Part shown: piece by piece, positions 10,732-23,574 of the stretch
Numbering within the stretch: the first letter of the stretch is position 1
Layout: the number at the start of each line of letters is the position of its first letter
NCBI RefSeq assembly: GCF_902459465.1
Contig: NC_047062.1
Location: 23,193,919-23,257,918, forward strand
DNA from: Asterias rubens
Lineage: Eukaryota > Echinodermata > Asteroidea > Forcipulatida > Asteriidae
Direction of reading: 5' to 3'
Length of the DNA stretch: 64,000 nt
The notes under the pieces: model-generated
Database searches by the model: none
Seen by the model: only the letters and a program-made list of their open reading frames with translations
Told to the model about the DNA's origin: nothing
Made by a program: the position numbers and the translations under genes

Positions 10732-13536
10732 CAATCTTTTAAAGACTGCTTGGAATTGTGCCTTGCTTTGTACAGTTGTATATTTTTTTTTTTTACATCT
10801 TAACTTACACTCGAAGCATTCACAGCTTTTGAGTTTTGTGGAGTTGGGGGAACAGAGAAACTACTGGCTCCATGGAACCGATTTGCAGAGTGAACCATGG
10901 ATGTATAGATTTATTTGCTATCCTTTCATAAGTTGTTTTGAATGGCTTCAGGTTTCTTCAGGCGTGAGCTACGATATCGATATTTTTCACAGGAGTTTAG
11001 CAAATGAAAATGTGAATGCCCTCTTCAAAAGCCATTTTATATATGTACTTATTCTGGACACATTACTATGTGTTTGGTTAGGGTAAATTTGTCTGTTTAC
11101 AAACAGTGCACCCCATATCCACCATACCTCAATGGGCATGAGAATGAACTTTAAACTGAAATACAACTTTTTTGAGGTGGAAACGGTGGATCACCCGGGG
11201 GGGGGGGCTTAATAATGAGATACTTATTATTGACTTGAGAAATAAATTAGTGCATAGTAAGCCTGGAATGATGTAAATACCATGCTGCCTTTTTTCAATC
11301 GTACGAAGAAATGGGGGTTTTGAATGGCCGCCACATCACTGCACAGGGACCCTTTTCCCTCTGAGCTAAAATCATCACCGAACCAAAACTGCAGAGGGCG
11401 GTATTACATGCGACCGTACGTATGTTTTTTTTTTAGTGAATGGCAAAAAGTTCTCGAATTTATACCGCCTAGTTTTTATGCCAATCATTTAGATTGAATA
11501 TATTGCAAATTTAACGATAAATTGCAGTCAAGTTTTGCGACACTTTTTTTCACACTGATTAGTCTGTGAAGGCTTATGCTATATTCTCAAAGTCTGATAT
11601 AAGAGAATCCCGGAATAAAAAATAAACAAATCAATCAAAACTTCTATGTCTCTCTATTTCCAAGAAAATAACCTTTAAAACATTTATAAAATAAGTCAGT
11701 TTTTGTCTGCATGTGAACCGCATAATGGATAGTTTAAAATCAGTCAATGTGATTGGGTTCACTCCATACACATAGCACCACAAAGTTCCTTTAAACGTTT
11801 TTCTACGTAACATCTTTTATTGCCGAAGGCCAAAGGCAAAACTGAAATTGAGGATTGGTCAATGATCGTTATCGCTCATTAACACAACTTCAGAAGATAA
11901 ATAAGGCAAGGATACTTGCAGCAATTGAAGCCTTTGGTCTCAAACAATCAATATACGGTTTACAAATCAGTGGTCACTAATTAAGTTAGCCTAAAAAGAT
12001 TTGGATCAACACGGGAGGCACTGTCCTATTTATAGTGTTCATTGACAACAACAATAAAACATCATGGAGAAATTGAAAGACAATGGCAAAGTTGTTGTTT
12101 TGGTAGAGAGTAAACATGGGAGTCCCCTTTCACTGTTTAAAGAAATTAATGATGTTTTGGGTGTATTATTTTTACAGACGATAAGACATTTTCTTTAAAA
12201 AAAAAATCATCAAAATTCCCTTTGACTAAAATTTGATCTTAATATGACAATCATAATATAACTGAATTGTGGTTTTGCCGCTCTAGCTGAGTGTTAGGCT
12301 CAATTACCACCATTCTGCCTCTATGGTAATAGGGTATCGTTTATATAAAATAAAAGTATAAACCTTGATGTAGGCCTACCTTAATTATAGACATCGACTT
12401 GAGATAATGTAATTTGAACCACAACACCCATTTTCCAACAATGAATTTCCTTCTGCACTACGGGTTCATTTTACTTTGAAGAACCTTCTACCCACCAGAA
12501 GCGCCATGACTCTATTACTGGATTTAGGGCCTCAGGAGTGCCTATCAAGCTTTTGGATACATGTCCAAGACATTTACTGTAATGTAGGCCTACTCTGCAA
12601 AGAAGAAGAATGACTGGTATTGATTCAAAATTGACAGTGTCACTCTAACTTTGTGAGATTTTGCAAGGTTATTTGTTTAATCAATGTTATATTTATTTAC
12701 AATCGCCTACCATTCTTCAACGCTACGTATTGTGGTGACGCCAGACAGCCTACTGCCTCAATAATTTATTTAATTGTTTTGTATTATTTTGTAAGATGAA
12801 CAGGCCTTGATAATGATGATTTATACTGAATTGATTGTGTCCTTGTCCAAAACTTGGCCTTGTGCGCACACCATACGTCATCAAAACCCAGCAAGACCCA
12901 GGCTATTCCAGGGTCACCACACACACGCAATGACTGTGTTTATTGACGAAGTAGGTCACGCTAGCCTTGGCCGGCCTGTGTGTACGTTTTGTACGCGACG
13001 GCTATTAGTGAATCTGGATGTAAACACAACACAAAACTGGTGCACGCCAGAGAGTACGCCACACGTCAGTAAACAAGTCGCACATAACGCACGCTGTGTT
13101 GTTGATAGTGTAGTTTTTGGTCATTGGATTGCCATTTTAACCGCAGCTACCGTTACAAGCAAATCTACAGAATGAACGAGAAATGAAGAGGTTTTAGGTG
13201 AGTTGAGTTTAGTTATTCTGTTGCACTGGTGTTGAATCAAGTCGCACTTTGTTTTGAATTGTGTAAAAATGTAAACGATATTCAATTTATGATATTTTGT
13301 ACCCCCAATTTCTATACTGTGTCGGAAACGATCATTGAAGGAATGATTGTTTCCACTTGCTTGTGCCTGGTGGGGCGGAACTGGGGGCATGAGCTGTTGT
13401 AATTTGTACTACTACTAGTAATACTATGGTCGTCTGCGAACTGTTGCAGGTACCGAGCTGTCGATATCGATGTTTGTCTTTGCAATACCTAACAAGGGGG
13501 CGTAAACTTCGGCTGAAATTTTGTGTTGGAATTTGG
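10732..13536. other. Intergenic stretch downstream of gene B
   Basis: The first 500 bases are the likely gene B 3' UTR. The rest is AT-rich with no recognised gene. Around 12840-13180 the sequence is richer in CpG and ends near a donor-like AG/GTGAGTT (13195). It could be the promoter and untranslated first exon of the gene at 18160; this is inference only. Confidence 0.35.
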
Positions 13537-13674
13537 TCCGGATAACTTTCCGTATGGCGCCACCACTTTTTCACTCATTTTTAGAAAAAGGGATATCTCA
13601 TTGAGGTAAATTAGATATTATATTATTTCATATCGAATGAAAAAGTGGTGGCGCCATACGGAAACTTTTCCGGA
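13537..13674. repeat. Short foldback element
   Basis: The arms CCGTATGGCGCCACCACTTT (13551-13570) and their inverse (13631-13665) flank an AT-rich centre, and the outer ends extend to TCCGGA. It is a MITE-like hairpin with no coding capacity. Confidence 0.85.
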
Positions 13675-15181
13675 AGTTGTTATACCAAATACTTAACCCC
13701 ATACAGACATGTGGCCGTCCGAGCATTTAACTGAAAACCCCAAATGACTTAAGTGTTCACTTAATAAGTGAATTAACAAGTTGGTCTTGTGTTGGATGAA
13801 AATGAATTAATCTTTCAAGAATGAATCATGCACTTTTTTCAAGCCACTTCAGACTGACTTTTAAAACAAATCAAAAACTCCTCTGGGATTTATCCTCGGT
13901 CCTTGAAGTTGACAAAACAAAGATGTGTTCAATATGATTCATGCCTTACTGTTGAATCATTTTGAATGTCGATACTGTAGACTTGGCAAAACAGTCATTT
14001 TAATGACAGCTTTATAACAAGATTGTTAATGATTGATTCTGCATGTTAACCCTTCGTGTTCAAGGGGTGGTTTTTGACAGACTTTTTTAGTCAAACAATT
14101 ATTATTTGACTTTTTTGTGCTGTTTGACTAGGCTGTGTCTCAATAGGAATTTTGGAGATTTTAAAACTGCAAATTATATCTATGCTATTTGACTAGGCTC
14201 TTCAAGGGAATTTGGAAGTTTTGAGATTTTTCGATGGAGTGAACAAAGTTTAATTACAAACGGCCTGTTGAGAGTAGTCCAATGGCTTTGCTGAAGGTTA
14301 TATTGAAGTTTGTCTGATTATTTTGTGTTTATTTTTATCTTTAAAAAATACTGTAATACAACTTGACATGTTCTGATTAGCTGACATCCTTATCAACTGT
14401 GCCATTGAAAATTAAAAACACAAGTCTTGCTGACCAGTTCTTTGATGACACACTGCAGTTGCAATACCTTTGCAATAAACAGTTATTAAATAAAAGGGTC
14501 TAATGGAAATTTAATTGATAAACTCTTTGGAGAATAAATTTTGTTAAACATGATTGATGAGTATTGACATCGCTAGGAAAGTCAAAACGCTAGGCTGTAA
14601 TTATAGCCCTTGGGATTTTAGACTGTCTCCTTCCCCAAACTAAAATCACGTGATCTTTGAAGTAATAATGATCCATTCATCCAAAGTGCAGCTTGAAGGC
14701 CTTTAGATTTTACCATGAATAATTCATGACCAGTTTATGAATGATTCATTGATTGTAACTCAACCTTGTGGTGAAAACTGCAAAGATTCAACTGCTTTGA
14801 ATTTGCATTCATCAATTTTGATTAAACTCATGTAGCTGAATGAAAAAGGAAGGCTCAAAAAATGTGTAGACATCAAAGATGTGATTTTCCCCTTTTTAAA
14901 TAACTAAAAGTATTAAAAAAGAATAATCTTTGATTACTCTTGTGTAAAAATCAAATAAAATTAGTGTTCTTTTTCTTCTTTTTCCTCCCAGAAATTGATT
15001 TGACTTAAAAACGATCAGTCAGTAGATAGGCCTGTGTTGGAAAATATTCAGAATAACGGGTCACATAATGCAAACCACTTTAAAAAAGGACCTCAAATCA
15101 TCAATACAATTTTGTTTGTCATTGAAGTATTATGGATTCTGACTCCAAAGTGTCGCTGGGTGGAATTTGGCTAATGTCAAG

Positions 15182-15310
15182 GGTGCATTTAGGCGGTCAC
15201 AACCAATAACTGCTTCGTTCAATTGGCAAGTAATAACTGCTTCGGTCAATTGGCGAGTGATTGGTAAATTCAACCGAAACAGTTATTGGTTACGACCGCC
15301 AAAATGTATC
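15182..15310. repeat. Short foldback element with internal tandem
   Basis: GCGGTCACAACCAATAACTG on the left is mirrored by CAGTTATTGGTTACGACCGC on the right. Between them is a partial tandem of TAACTGCTTCGGTCAATTGG. Confidence 0.8.
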
Positions 15311-15452
15311 TACGGTCTATGGTCTAGGCAGTAGTGGTACTGTTAAAAATCCATTGAAATTTAAAGTATTCTCAACAGGAATCAATGACTTGAGATATAT
15401 TGCCATTGAGTGTTCTGAATAACCTAGGAAAACAGTGCAATGTTAAACTTCT

Positions 15453-15840
15453 TTAAAGCCAATGGGCACTATTGGTAATTGTCAAAGACAAGTCTTTTTA
15501 CTTGGTGTATCTCAACATATGCATAAAATAGCTAACCTGTGAAAATTTCAGCTCAATTGGTCATCGAAGTTGCGAGATAACAATGAAAGAACAAACACCC
15601 TGGTTACACGGAGTTGTGTGCTTTCAGATGCTTGATATCGAGACCTCAAATTCTAAACTTGAGGTCTCGAAATCAAATTCGTGGAAAATTACTTCTTTCT
15701 CGAAAACTACGTCACTTCAGAGGGAGCCGTTTCTCACAATGTTTTGTACTATCAACCTCTCCCCATTACTCATTACCAAGTAAGGTTTATATGCTAATAA
15801 TTATTTTGAGTAATTACCAAGAGTGTCCACTGCCTTTAAA
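15453..15840. repeat. 390-bp family foldback element, copy B
   Basis: It starts TAAAGCCAATGGGCACTATT and ends GAGTGTCCACTGCCTTTAAA. The centre has the inverted GAGACCTCAAATT / AACTTGAGGTCTC pair typical of the family. Confidence 0.85.
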
Positions 15841-15989
15841 GGAAATTATTTAGGCCTCACTTTTTTTAACCAAGGAAAAATGTTGAGTGCATTGCGCTTA
15901 TTCGTGCAGGAAGAACACTTAAAGGACCTATTCAACAAAACAGTTCCTGAAAATATTTAATTGGGCTTTTTAAGGGTCCTTGCTATGAA

Positions 15990-17532
15990 TGGAAAATCTT
16001 AGCTATTAAGAAGATTGCAGATCTTGGCTATCAAGTCAAGGTTCCTCGCTATCGTTGGCAAATCTTCACTATCAAGTCAAGGTTCCTCGCTATCGCTGGC
16101 AAATCTTTACTATCAAGTCAAGGTTCCTCGCTATCGCTGGCAAATCTTTACTATCAAGTCAAGGTTCCTCGCTATCATTGGCAAATCTTTACTATCAAGT
16201 CAAGGTTCCTCGCTATCATTGGCAAATCTTTACTATCAAGTCAAGGTTCCTCGCTATCGCTGGCAAATCTTTACTATCAAGTCAAGGTTCCTCGCTATCA
16301 TTGGCAAATCTTTACTATCAAGTCAAGGTTCCTCGCTATCGCTGGCAAATCTTTACTATCAAGTCAAGGTTCCTCGCTATTATTGGCAAATCTTCACTAT
16401 CAAGTCAAGGTTCCTCGCTATCACTGGCAAATCTTTACTATCAAGTCAAGGTTCCTCGCTATCATTGGCAAATCTTTACTATCAATTCAAGGTTCCTCGC
16501 TATCGCTGGCAAATCTTTACTATCAAGTCAAGGTTCCTCGCTATCGCTGGCAAATCTTTACTATCAAGTCAAGGTTCCTCGCTATCATTGGCAAATCTTT
16601 ACTATCAAGTCAAGGTTCCTCGCTATCGCTGGCAAATCTTTACTATCAAGTCAAGGTTCCTCGCTATTATTGGCAAATCTTCACTATCAAGTCAAGGTTC
16701 CTCGCTATCACTGGCAAATCTTTACTATCAAGTCAAGGTTCCTCGCTATCATTGGCAAATCTTTACTATCAATTCAAGGTTCCTCGCTATCGCTGGCAAA
16801 TCTTTACTATCAAGTCAAGGTTCCTCGCTATCGCTGGCAAATCTTTACTATCAAGTCAAGGTTCCTCGCTATCGTTGGCAAATCTTAACTATCAATTCAA
16901 GGTTCTTCGCGATTATTGGCAAATCTCAACTGTCAAATCAAGGTTCCTCGCTATTATTGGCAAATCTTTACTATTAAGTCAAGGTTCCTCGCTATCATTG
17001 GCAAATCCTTACTATCAAGTCAAGGTTCCTCGCTATCATTGGCAAATGTTAACTATCAAGTCAAGGTTCCTCGCTATCATTGGCAAATCTTTACTATCAA
17101 GTCAAGGTTCCTCGCTATCGTTGGCAAATCTTAACTATCATGTCAAGGTTCCTCGCTATCATTGGCAAATCTTAACTATCAAGTCGAGGGTTCCTCGCTA
17201 TCATTGGCAAATCTTTGCTATCAAGTCAAGGTTTCCTCGCTATCATTGGCAAATGTTAACTATCAAGTCAAGGTTCCTCGCTATCATTGGCAAATCTCAA
17301 CTATCAAGTCAAGGTTCTTCGCTATTATTGGCAAATCTCAACTATCAAGTCAAGGTTCTTCGCTATTATTGGCAAATCTTTACTATCAAGTCAAGGTTCC
17401 TCGCTATTATTGGCAAATCTCAACTATCAAGTCAAGGTTCCTCGCTATCATTGGCAAATCTTTGTTGGCAAATCTTTACTACATTGTATCAAGTCAACAC
17501 TCCTCGCTGTTTATGGCAAATCTTAACTAACA
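15990..17532. repeat. 41-bp minisatellite, about 37 copies
   Basis: The unit reads TATCAAGTCAAGGTTCCTCG followed by CTATC(A/G)(T/C)TGGCAAATCTTTAC. The left edge is degenerate. Units in the middle are nearly identical; those from about 16890 rightward are more varied. A variant pattern (TATTATTGG, then TCACTGG, then CAATTCAAGG) recurs exactly 287 bp apart (16381 and 16668), which is seven units, so there is a recent higher-order duplication. No unit contains a stop in any forward frame. Because 41 is not a multiple of 3, this gives three long overlapping open frames, which I regard as artefacts. Confidence 0.95.
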
Positions 17533-18159
17533 AGTTGACAACAATCATTCGGAGAACCATGTTTTTGAGTCCTGTAACCAATCGAAGTAGTTAAAGTTTC
17601 CTGAACTTTAACATTTTTTTCATAGTGTTTTGAACAAGGCGTTGGTTCCCCTGAAGAGAATAACAAACTTTCTAACTTGGAAATAAAATTCTCATCATGT
17701 CCCTCTTTCAAGTGCTGAAAACGTTGTTGTACGAGAGAAAAGAAAATGCCACCCCACACTTGAACAAAACACTTTGCTAGAGTCACAAGTTGACAGAACA
17801 ACACTTGATAAAATAATGACAACACCGACCTCTGTACTATGTACACAAACTGATTTGCACTCAAACTCCCGGATTTGTTTTGTTTTTCGGTTGTTGCAGG
17901 TACGTTGTAATAGCTTCATACTGCACCAGTCTGGGTCAACAAGATGTGGCTTTAGTACTTACAAACTCGGTAGAAATTTTCGTGAAGGACCTTGTCGGTT
18001 AAAAATCATCAGTACCGTAGCAGAGTGATGTGAGAAATCCGTATTAACCCTGCTTTGAAGCTACAGGAGTTTTATGCGCTGTGAGATTTGTCACTGTATG
18101 ATTTGAATTTATCGTGTTGGACACCGTTCAATTGAGTTCTTGCCGAACAAAACAAAATA
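17533..18159. other. Upstream region of the gene at 18160
   Basis: No gene is seen. A pyrimidine-rich acceptor-like site (gttgttgcag) at about 17899 may begin a 5' UTR exon running into the ATG at 18160. Confidence 0.35.
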
Positions 18160-20796
18160 ATGTCTACTGATAACAAAGAGAATGCAGAGTGCGACAAGAA
18201 GAAGAAGAACCGACCACGCCTGAGCATCAAAATTTTCAGTGGAGGCAGTAAGAAGAAAGATCTAAGGAAGATACACGAGGAGCATCACGATTCTGACGGA
18301 TCCCACAAGGCTCCGGAGGAGAGCCCAGAGGTATTGACTGAGGAGAAAAACACAAAGGAAATCAAAACTGACAATGTGACTGAATCAGATGTGAGGGAGG
18401 AGTCTGCTCCTGTTCCAGTGCCCTTAAGGTTTGGGAGGAGACGCTCTCTGTCAGCATGCGCTGATGTTCAGGATACACGCATCAAGAGAAAAGACGACAG
18501 CGAAGGAGGTGACCAAGACGAGACGGATGGGGACCAACTGAGCCCCCTCCCAGCCTCCCCAACGAGGTCCTGTATAAGAGGGCGATCGGCTACCTTCTCC
18601 CACGGGGAGAACGTCGAGGAACGTTCGAGACAGCGGAGCGTTAGTTTCTCCCCAGAAACGGTTGACCCGCCCCCACGTAACCTCAAATACCGGGAATGGA
18701 TCGAGGCAAAAACCAAGGCACCGCCAATCAACGTCAAGCACGAGAAACACAAGCAGAAAATGGTAAGGGCAATCAATATCTTTTTGTTTTGTTTGTCAGC
18801 TGGACTGTATCCATAGAGATGTTTGGTCGTCGAGATATTAGAAATTGTTGTTTTGACATTTTAAAAGACCTTCATATGCTTGAAATTGGTCACCCGTTGT
18901 TGAGTTTGTTTGCCGACAACTGTCAACAGAACGAGCATTGAGACTGCGTTTGTAATTTGCTTGATTGGACTAACTTGTTTTTTTCGTGAAGTGGACTAAA
19001 TCAGGCATGAATGGTGATTACGCTGTAACTTGCATTATTGCTTCACTGTACATAAAATATATCAGGTTCTGAAACAACACTCTTTTATGATAGTTGGGGA
19101 TTTTATGTAGAATTTTGTTCATAAACTCTTTGTAAGAATCAAGAAATCATATTTGGGTGAAAAAAAAGTTTAAACAAAGACTAAAAGAAATTATTTTGAA
19201 ACAGCGCTCTTTTAATGATGAGGATTTAATAGCAACTTTTGCAGAAACTCTTTATAAGAATCAAGAAAATGATTTGGTTAAAAAAAGTTAAAACAAAGAC
19301 TAACAGAAATTGTTTTGAAACAGCACTCTTTTAATGATACGGATTTAATGGAAACTTCTGCAGAAACTCTTTAATATGAATCAAGAAAATATATATCAAA
19401 ACTCTCTAAAGGATGAGGAATTTTTAATTTTTTAAAAATAGAAATAAAATACAATTTTTGAACAAACTTGAACTACCTCCAAAACTGTAACAACAATTAA
19501 CCCTATTTTTACGATAGAAGGTACAGTGTATTACAAAATATCAAAGTTATTTACAAGGTTTATTAATGATTAACACCAATCAGGCAGAATCAGCCTAATC
19601 GGTTTTATCCGAGGCATTGGATAATACATTAAAAGCAGCTTATCTTGATGAACCTAATAACCTTACACCAAACAACTGATATTTTTCGCTGACCTTACAG
19701 AGTCTAGGTCCCCTTACTGTACCTTCAACCCTGTATACAAACTACACATCAAATAAGTTAGTGTGCTTTTTAAGTAATCTACATCAATTGTACAAATAGA
19801 TATACACAATGTTAAAAGCCATTTGTCATGTCAGCTTGTCCTTGGGCAATTTCATAAAGCTTGATTAAGCCCAAAAAATTAAATAAAAATCTGAGAGGCA
19901 GGGTATACTTTTGGCGTTTGTCAAAGACCAGTATCCTCACTATGCATAAAATAGCAAACCTGTGAAATGGTGGGGTCAATGTTTCATAGTATAAACGCCC
20001 AAAGTTCCATTGCTCTTAAAAGTTATAACCAAAAATAGACACCCCCCCTTTAAAAACTTTACGGTTGAGCAAACAAAATGTGACATTGTAATTTGGTTGG
20101 TAGGCTTAGCCATATTCTCAACAGGCATAATTTTGTTGTACTGAGGTTCTTTTGTGCTTATAAAAATGGAGTCCTGTAGGCCTACCAGTATGTTGTTGTT
20201 AGCTGTGTCTGTAGCGCTATATTAGCCACACCAAAACGTTGATTCTGAAAGCACAAAACGGTTTTATGCTCCTCAGCCCTGACATGTTTTGGGCACATAT
20301 ACAAGACGCGCAACCATTGGAATGTTCAGAGACATTTCCATGCAGTGGCTTAACCAGACGTTTGGGGGGGGGGGGGGGGCAACCATTAATTTTTGCATTT
20401 ATTTAAAGCTCATTTGTCAACAAAAAGTGGGGAAAATGCTTCTGAGCTGCTGGCTGCCACCTCCCCCTCTGGTTAAGCCACTTTGCTTTTATATACACAT
20501 TTATTATGAATTAGGTTTTTGTTTCAAAACTTTAGTTTATAAATCCCTTGAGTTCAACAAAAATATGTAGATTTGTTCACTCTATCATTAATCATTATTT
20601 TTAGCAACACACACTAATGATAATACTCTTTAGACCAAATATCATTGTTTTGTATCTTCACTTCCCCCTTTCTCTACAGAACCAAATGAAGAAGGTGAAC
20701 TTGTCCGATTTCCTGTCATCTCCTAAACGTGGGACTGGGGGAATTATGTCAGTCAGTACATCAGCTTTTGGAGGGGGTGGAAGCATGATGATGTAG
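18160..20796 (+). CDS. Two-exon gene C: charged disordered protein, 239 aa
   Basis: Exon 1 is 18160-18762 (201 codons) and exon 2 is 20680-20796 (38 codons plus stop). The intron is phase 0 with GTAAGG and tctctacag sites. The product is hydrophilic. It has a Lys/Arg N-terminus (residues 13-38), an acidic middle (40-80), Ser/Arg patches (GRRRSLSA near 92; RGRSATF near 140) and a basic segment before the intron. Exon 2 adds KKVNLSDFLSSPKRG and a Gly/Met tail. R159-S-V-S-F163 fits the RVxF consensus for protein phosphatase 1 docking, but such matches are common by chance. Layout (one long charged exon, a phase-0 intron, a short last exon) resembles genes A and B, although exon 2 shows no clear homology to theirs. 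Function is unknown. Confidence 0.7.
19070..19430. repeat. Diverged tandem repeat, about 120 bp x 3
   Basis: Blocks starting near 19070, 19196 and 19314 share GAAACAGC(A/G)CTCTTTTAATG, AAACTCTTTATAAGAATCAA and AAACAAAGACTAA segments in the same order. They lie in the intron of gene C. Confidence 0.75.
20342..20484. repeat. Foldback element with G-rich and C-rich arms
   Basis: GTGGCTTAACCAGACGTTTG plus a 16-18 base G run is mirrored by CCTCCCCCTCTGGTTAAGCC. The G run may be mis-sized by polymerase slippage. Confidence 0.7.
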
Positions 20797-20920
20797 CCAG
20801 AGTGCCAACAATACAACCAACCCACCACACCAAGGAGAAGTCAGAGTATGAGTCGACTCTTGTTCTTGGAGACCCCTGGACGGCATGCCATCACTGATCT
20901 TTGTCAGAATCCCATGTACC

Positions 20921-20986
20921 AATGTTGTCCAGTGGTTAGACTGCAGAATTTAACAATTACAAGGTTGTGGGTTCGAATCCTACCAG
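20921..20986 (+). repeat. tRNA-derived SINE fragment
   Basis: GTCCAGTGGTTAGACTGCAG resembles a pol III A box region. GGTTCGAATCC-like sequence 40 bases later (20970-20980) is a B box. Related fragments on the minus strand lie at 44255-44312 and 48560-48655. Confidence 0.65.
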
Positions 20987-21093
20987 GCTAACCGCTGATT
21001 CCACAATGGTAAGGCACCGTCTACCTGTTGGAGACCCAGTACCAGAGCGAAGCACACATTTTCACAACAACTTGTTTGTCTCTGATACGAAGC

Positions 21094-21221
21094 CTAAAGC
21101 CTGGTTCATACCTCCTGCGAATGCGAAGCAAATTTTGGTGATACGCACTCATTTACCATTTGTGATGCAAGGAAATTCGCTTTGCACGAAGCATTCGCAG
21201 TAAGTATGAGCCGGGGCTTTA
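21094..21221. repeat. Short foldback element
   Basis: TAAAGCCTGGTTCATACCTC with CTGCGAATGCGAAGC on the left is mirrored by GCATTCGCAGTAAGTATGAG with CCGGGGCTTTA on the right. Confidence 0.8.
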
Positions 21222-23574
21222 GTTTGAGGCATGGGTTTGAAAAGGGTCATCGTAATCAAAAGTCAGTCGGAACAGTATTCATATCTTTGATTAATCTGTT
21301 ATATCACACATCACAACAAGACTTTTATTGGGGTTTTAATTATTCACAGACTCGTGGGTGATGACATTTTCTTGCAGTAATATGATGGAAGGGGGTAGAA
21401 GAGTGAGTTTTTTTTTCCCGGTGGAGACAAGAGTTATCTCCTCCCACTCTCAAAAACAAGCATTGTTTGCATGTTTTCCTCTTGTTCCCTCTTTGATTTT
21501 AGCGGTGTAAGGAGGGGGGGGGGTAGAACGAGGTGGCTTACATTTGTTGTTGACTTATCCACATATCCCATCTCAGATGACTGTGCAAAAAAAAGGAAAA
21601 ATATTCGGCAAACCGAGTGGACCAGATTTCCAAATCAAATAAACGGTTCTCAATTTGACAATGAAATGCACTTACTTTTATCGATCTGCAATCAATAATG
21701 GAAATGAGCCCAACTCCAATTTGTAGTATTCTCACCGAGACACTTCTACTGTGAAATCTAGTCGATAGTCTAACTTGTAAAATTTATTTTTGGATGCTGT
21801 TTTTTTTTCTCTCCTTTTTTTTTTTTCAAAGTCTCAAATACAAAACAAAATAATTAAATGGAAGTCTTGTGGTTTTTGTTTGCAAATGAAAAAGCAAGTG
21901 TTTGTAATGCACAAAATTTTTTAATTGAACATTTCTTTGATATCAATGCAAATGTCAACAACAAAACAATCTTTTTATCAAAACAAGTGTTCACCAGCGT
22001 TTCTACAAATTTTCTGGGGCGTCACTAAAATACAATGTATTTTAAGTAAACACATTTAGAAATATCGACTTTCTGACACAGATTTCTGAGAAGTGCCCCA
22101 GAATAATAATTTCTTTCTGGGGCTTCATTTGTTGTTTGTTTTAACTGCACAATTTGTGCCGTTACAAAAACAATATTAACCCTTTTCCTCTATTTGATGT
22201 TGCAAGGTTATACAGTTAAGGGGAAAAAATATTTAAAGGTTAGTTTACCTACATCTCATGATACAGTTTTAATTAATGTTTTAACCCTCATGCATTACAA
22301 AGGACAAAGTTTACATAAAACAGTTGTTGTTGCCTGTGTAGCATGTAGCTCCAGATTATTTGTGTTATTTGTTACCAACGAATGAAGGGAAAGGGTATAG
22401 TTCTGATAAAATCTTGGACAAATATATCACCAATCAATTTTAAAAATGCAAGATGAAATTTTGCATTAATTTTGTTTAATCATATGTTTTAATTTTTTAA
22501 AGAATCTATCTTAATATCTGAAATATATGTGTGTAGGCACTGAATGCGATTGTAATGGGTTTGATCCAGTTAGTGGTTTGCAGAGCAGAGGCTAAGAAGA
22601 GGGATGGGTGTACTGGGCATTAAACAAGTAAACAATGTGATCGAAGACTATGTTTTTTTTTAATAAAATCACTCTTTTGAAATGTTATTTGTACACAACT
22701 AATGATATGAAAATACCCATAGAGATTTCTTACTGATACAATTTCAGTTTGTATAGAACAAATAGTTTGTTGAAGTTAACATTAAACAAAAATATGGATG
22801 AGGATGCTTACTTTTTTGGAACCACATTTGCCAATCATGCCCGAATTTGTGCGATTATAAACTTAATGACACGAACACCAATAATTGGGCAATGAGTTCA
22901 AATTCTTAAGAAGGGCCTAATTGCACCTCCTCTGCAACCTCTTGATCCGCTTCTGTGTTATTGTATTGTTTGAAATTAATCATCATTCCTAAACGTGATA
23001 TTTTTTTAGACTGTGGCCTGTCCACATGCTGATTAATTTCTACACCATATGGTATCTATATATACCCTTATGTATTAGAACTGTGGTCATGATTGTGTGT
23101 GTCTATTCCATGAAGAGCATTTTTATTTATATCCCACTGCTTACTGTGGAATTATGGGCTTATGCTATGCTGCGGCCCTTGGCGTACGTGCTTTACGGGT
23201 GATGTAAGCTGGAATTATTTGGTGAGCAGCGTCACAGAACTGGGCACAGATTCAAACTAATCAGTCTGGTGTAGGCTTGATTGGCTTTGGGCTGCTAAAA
23301 TATTTAAAAACTCAAGTTAAACTTCAACATCAAAACTTAAGCCACTTTTAAATGACGTCTTTCAGTTATTGAAGATGCTTTGCAGAGCCTACATCTACTT
23401 ATTTTTGGCCGACATGTGGACATAATTTGTTGTGTGTTTTAAATGCATCTGTACTTCATTTAAAAACAAATACAACATCTGCAAGGCCAAAATGGTAGCA
23501 ATGAAAAGTAAAGTGGTAGGATATTTCGTGTGTGTTTCTTTCCTTTTGAAACAGTTTACAAAGAATAACAATTA

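Larger units (their letters stand above)
20797..23574. other. Probable 3' UTR of gene C and intergenic DNA
   Basis: No further gene is seen. Apart from the two repeats listed inside it, the sequence is AT-rich with several poly-T and poly-G tracts. Confidence 0.4.

Noticed and set aside
10595-11086. 163-codon frame overlapping gene B exon 2
   Set aside because: It is out of frame with the supported exon, and most of it lies in the 3' UTR. Its composition is typical of translated AT-rich DNA.
12807-13175. 122-codon frame in the CpG-richer stretch
   Set aside because: The residue pattern looks unconstrained. The stretch is better explained as a promoter or untranslated exon.
16015-17594. Open frames of up to 403 codons with YQVKVPRYRWQIF-type repeats
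   Set aside because: They are three-frame by-products of a stop-free 41-bp unit. All frames read the same repeats and none has an independent start, splice context or family match.
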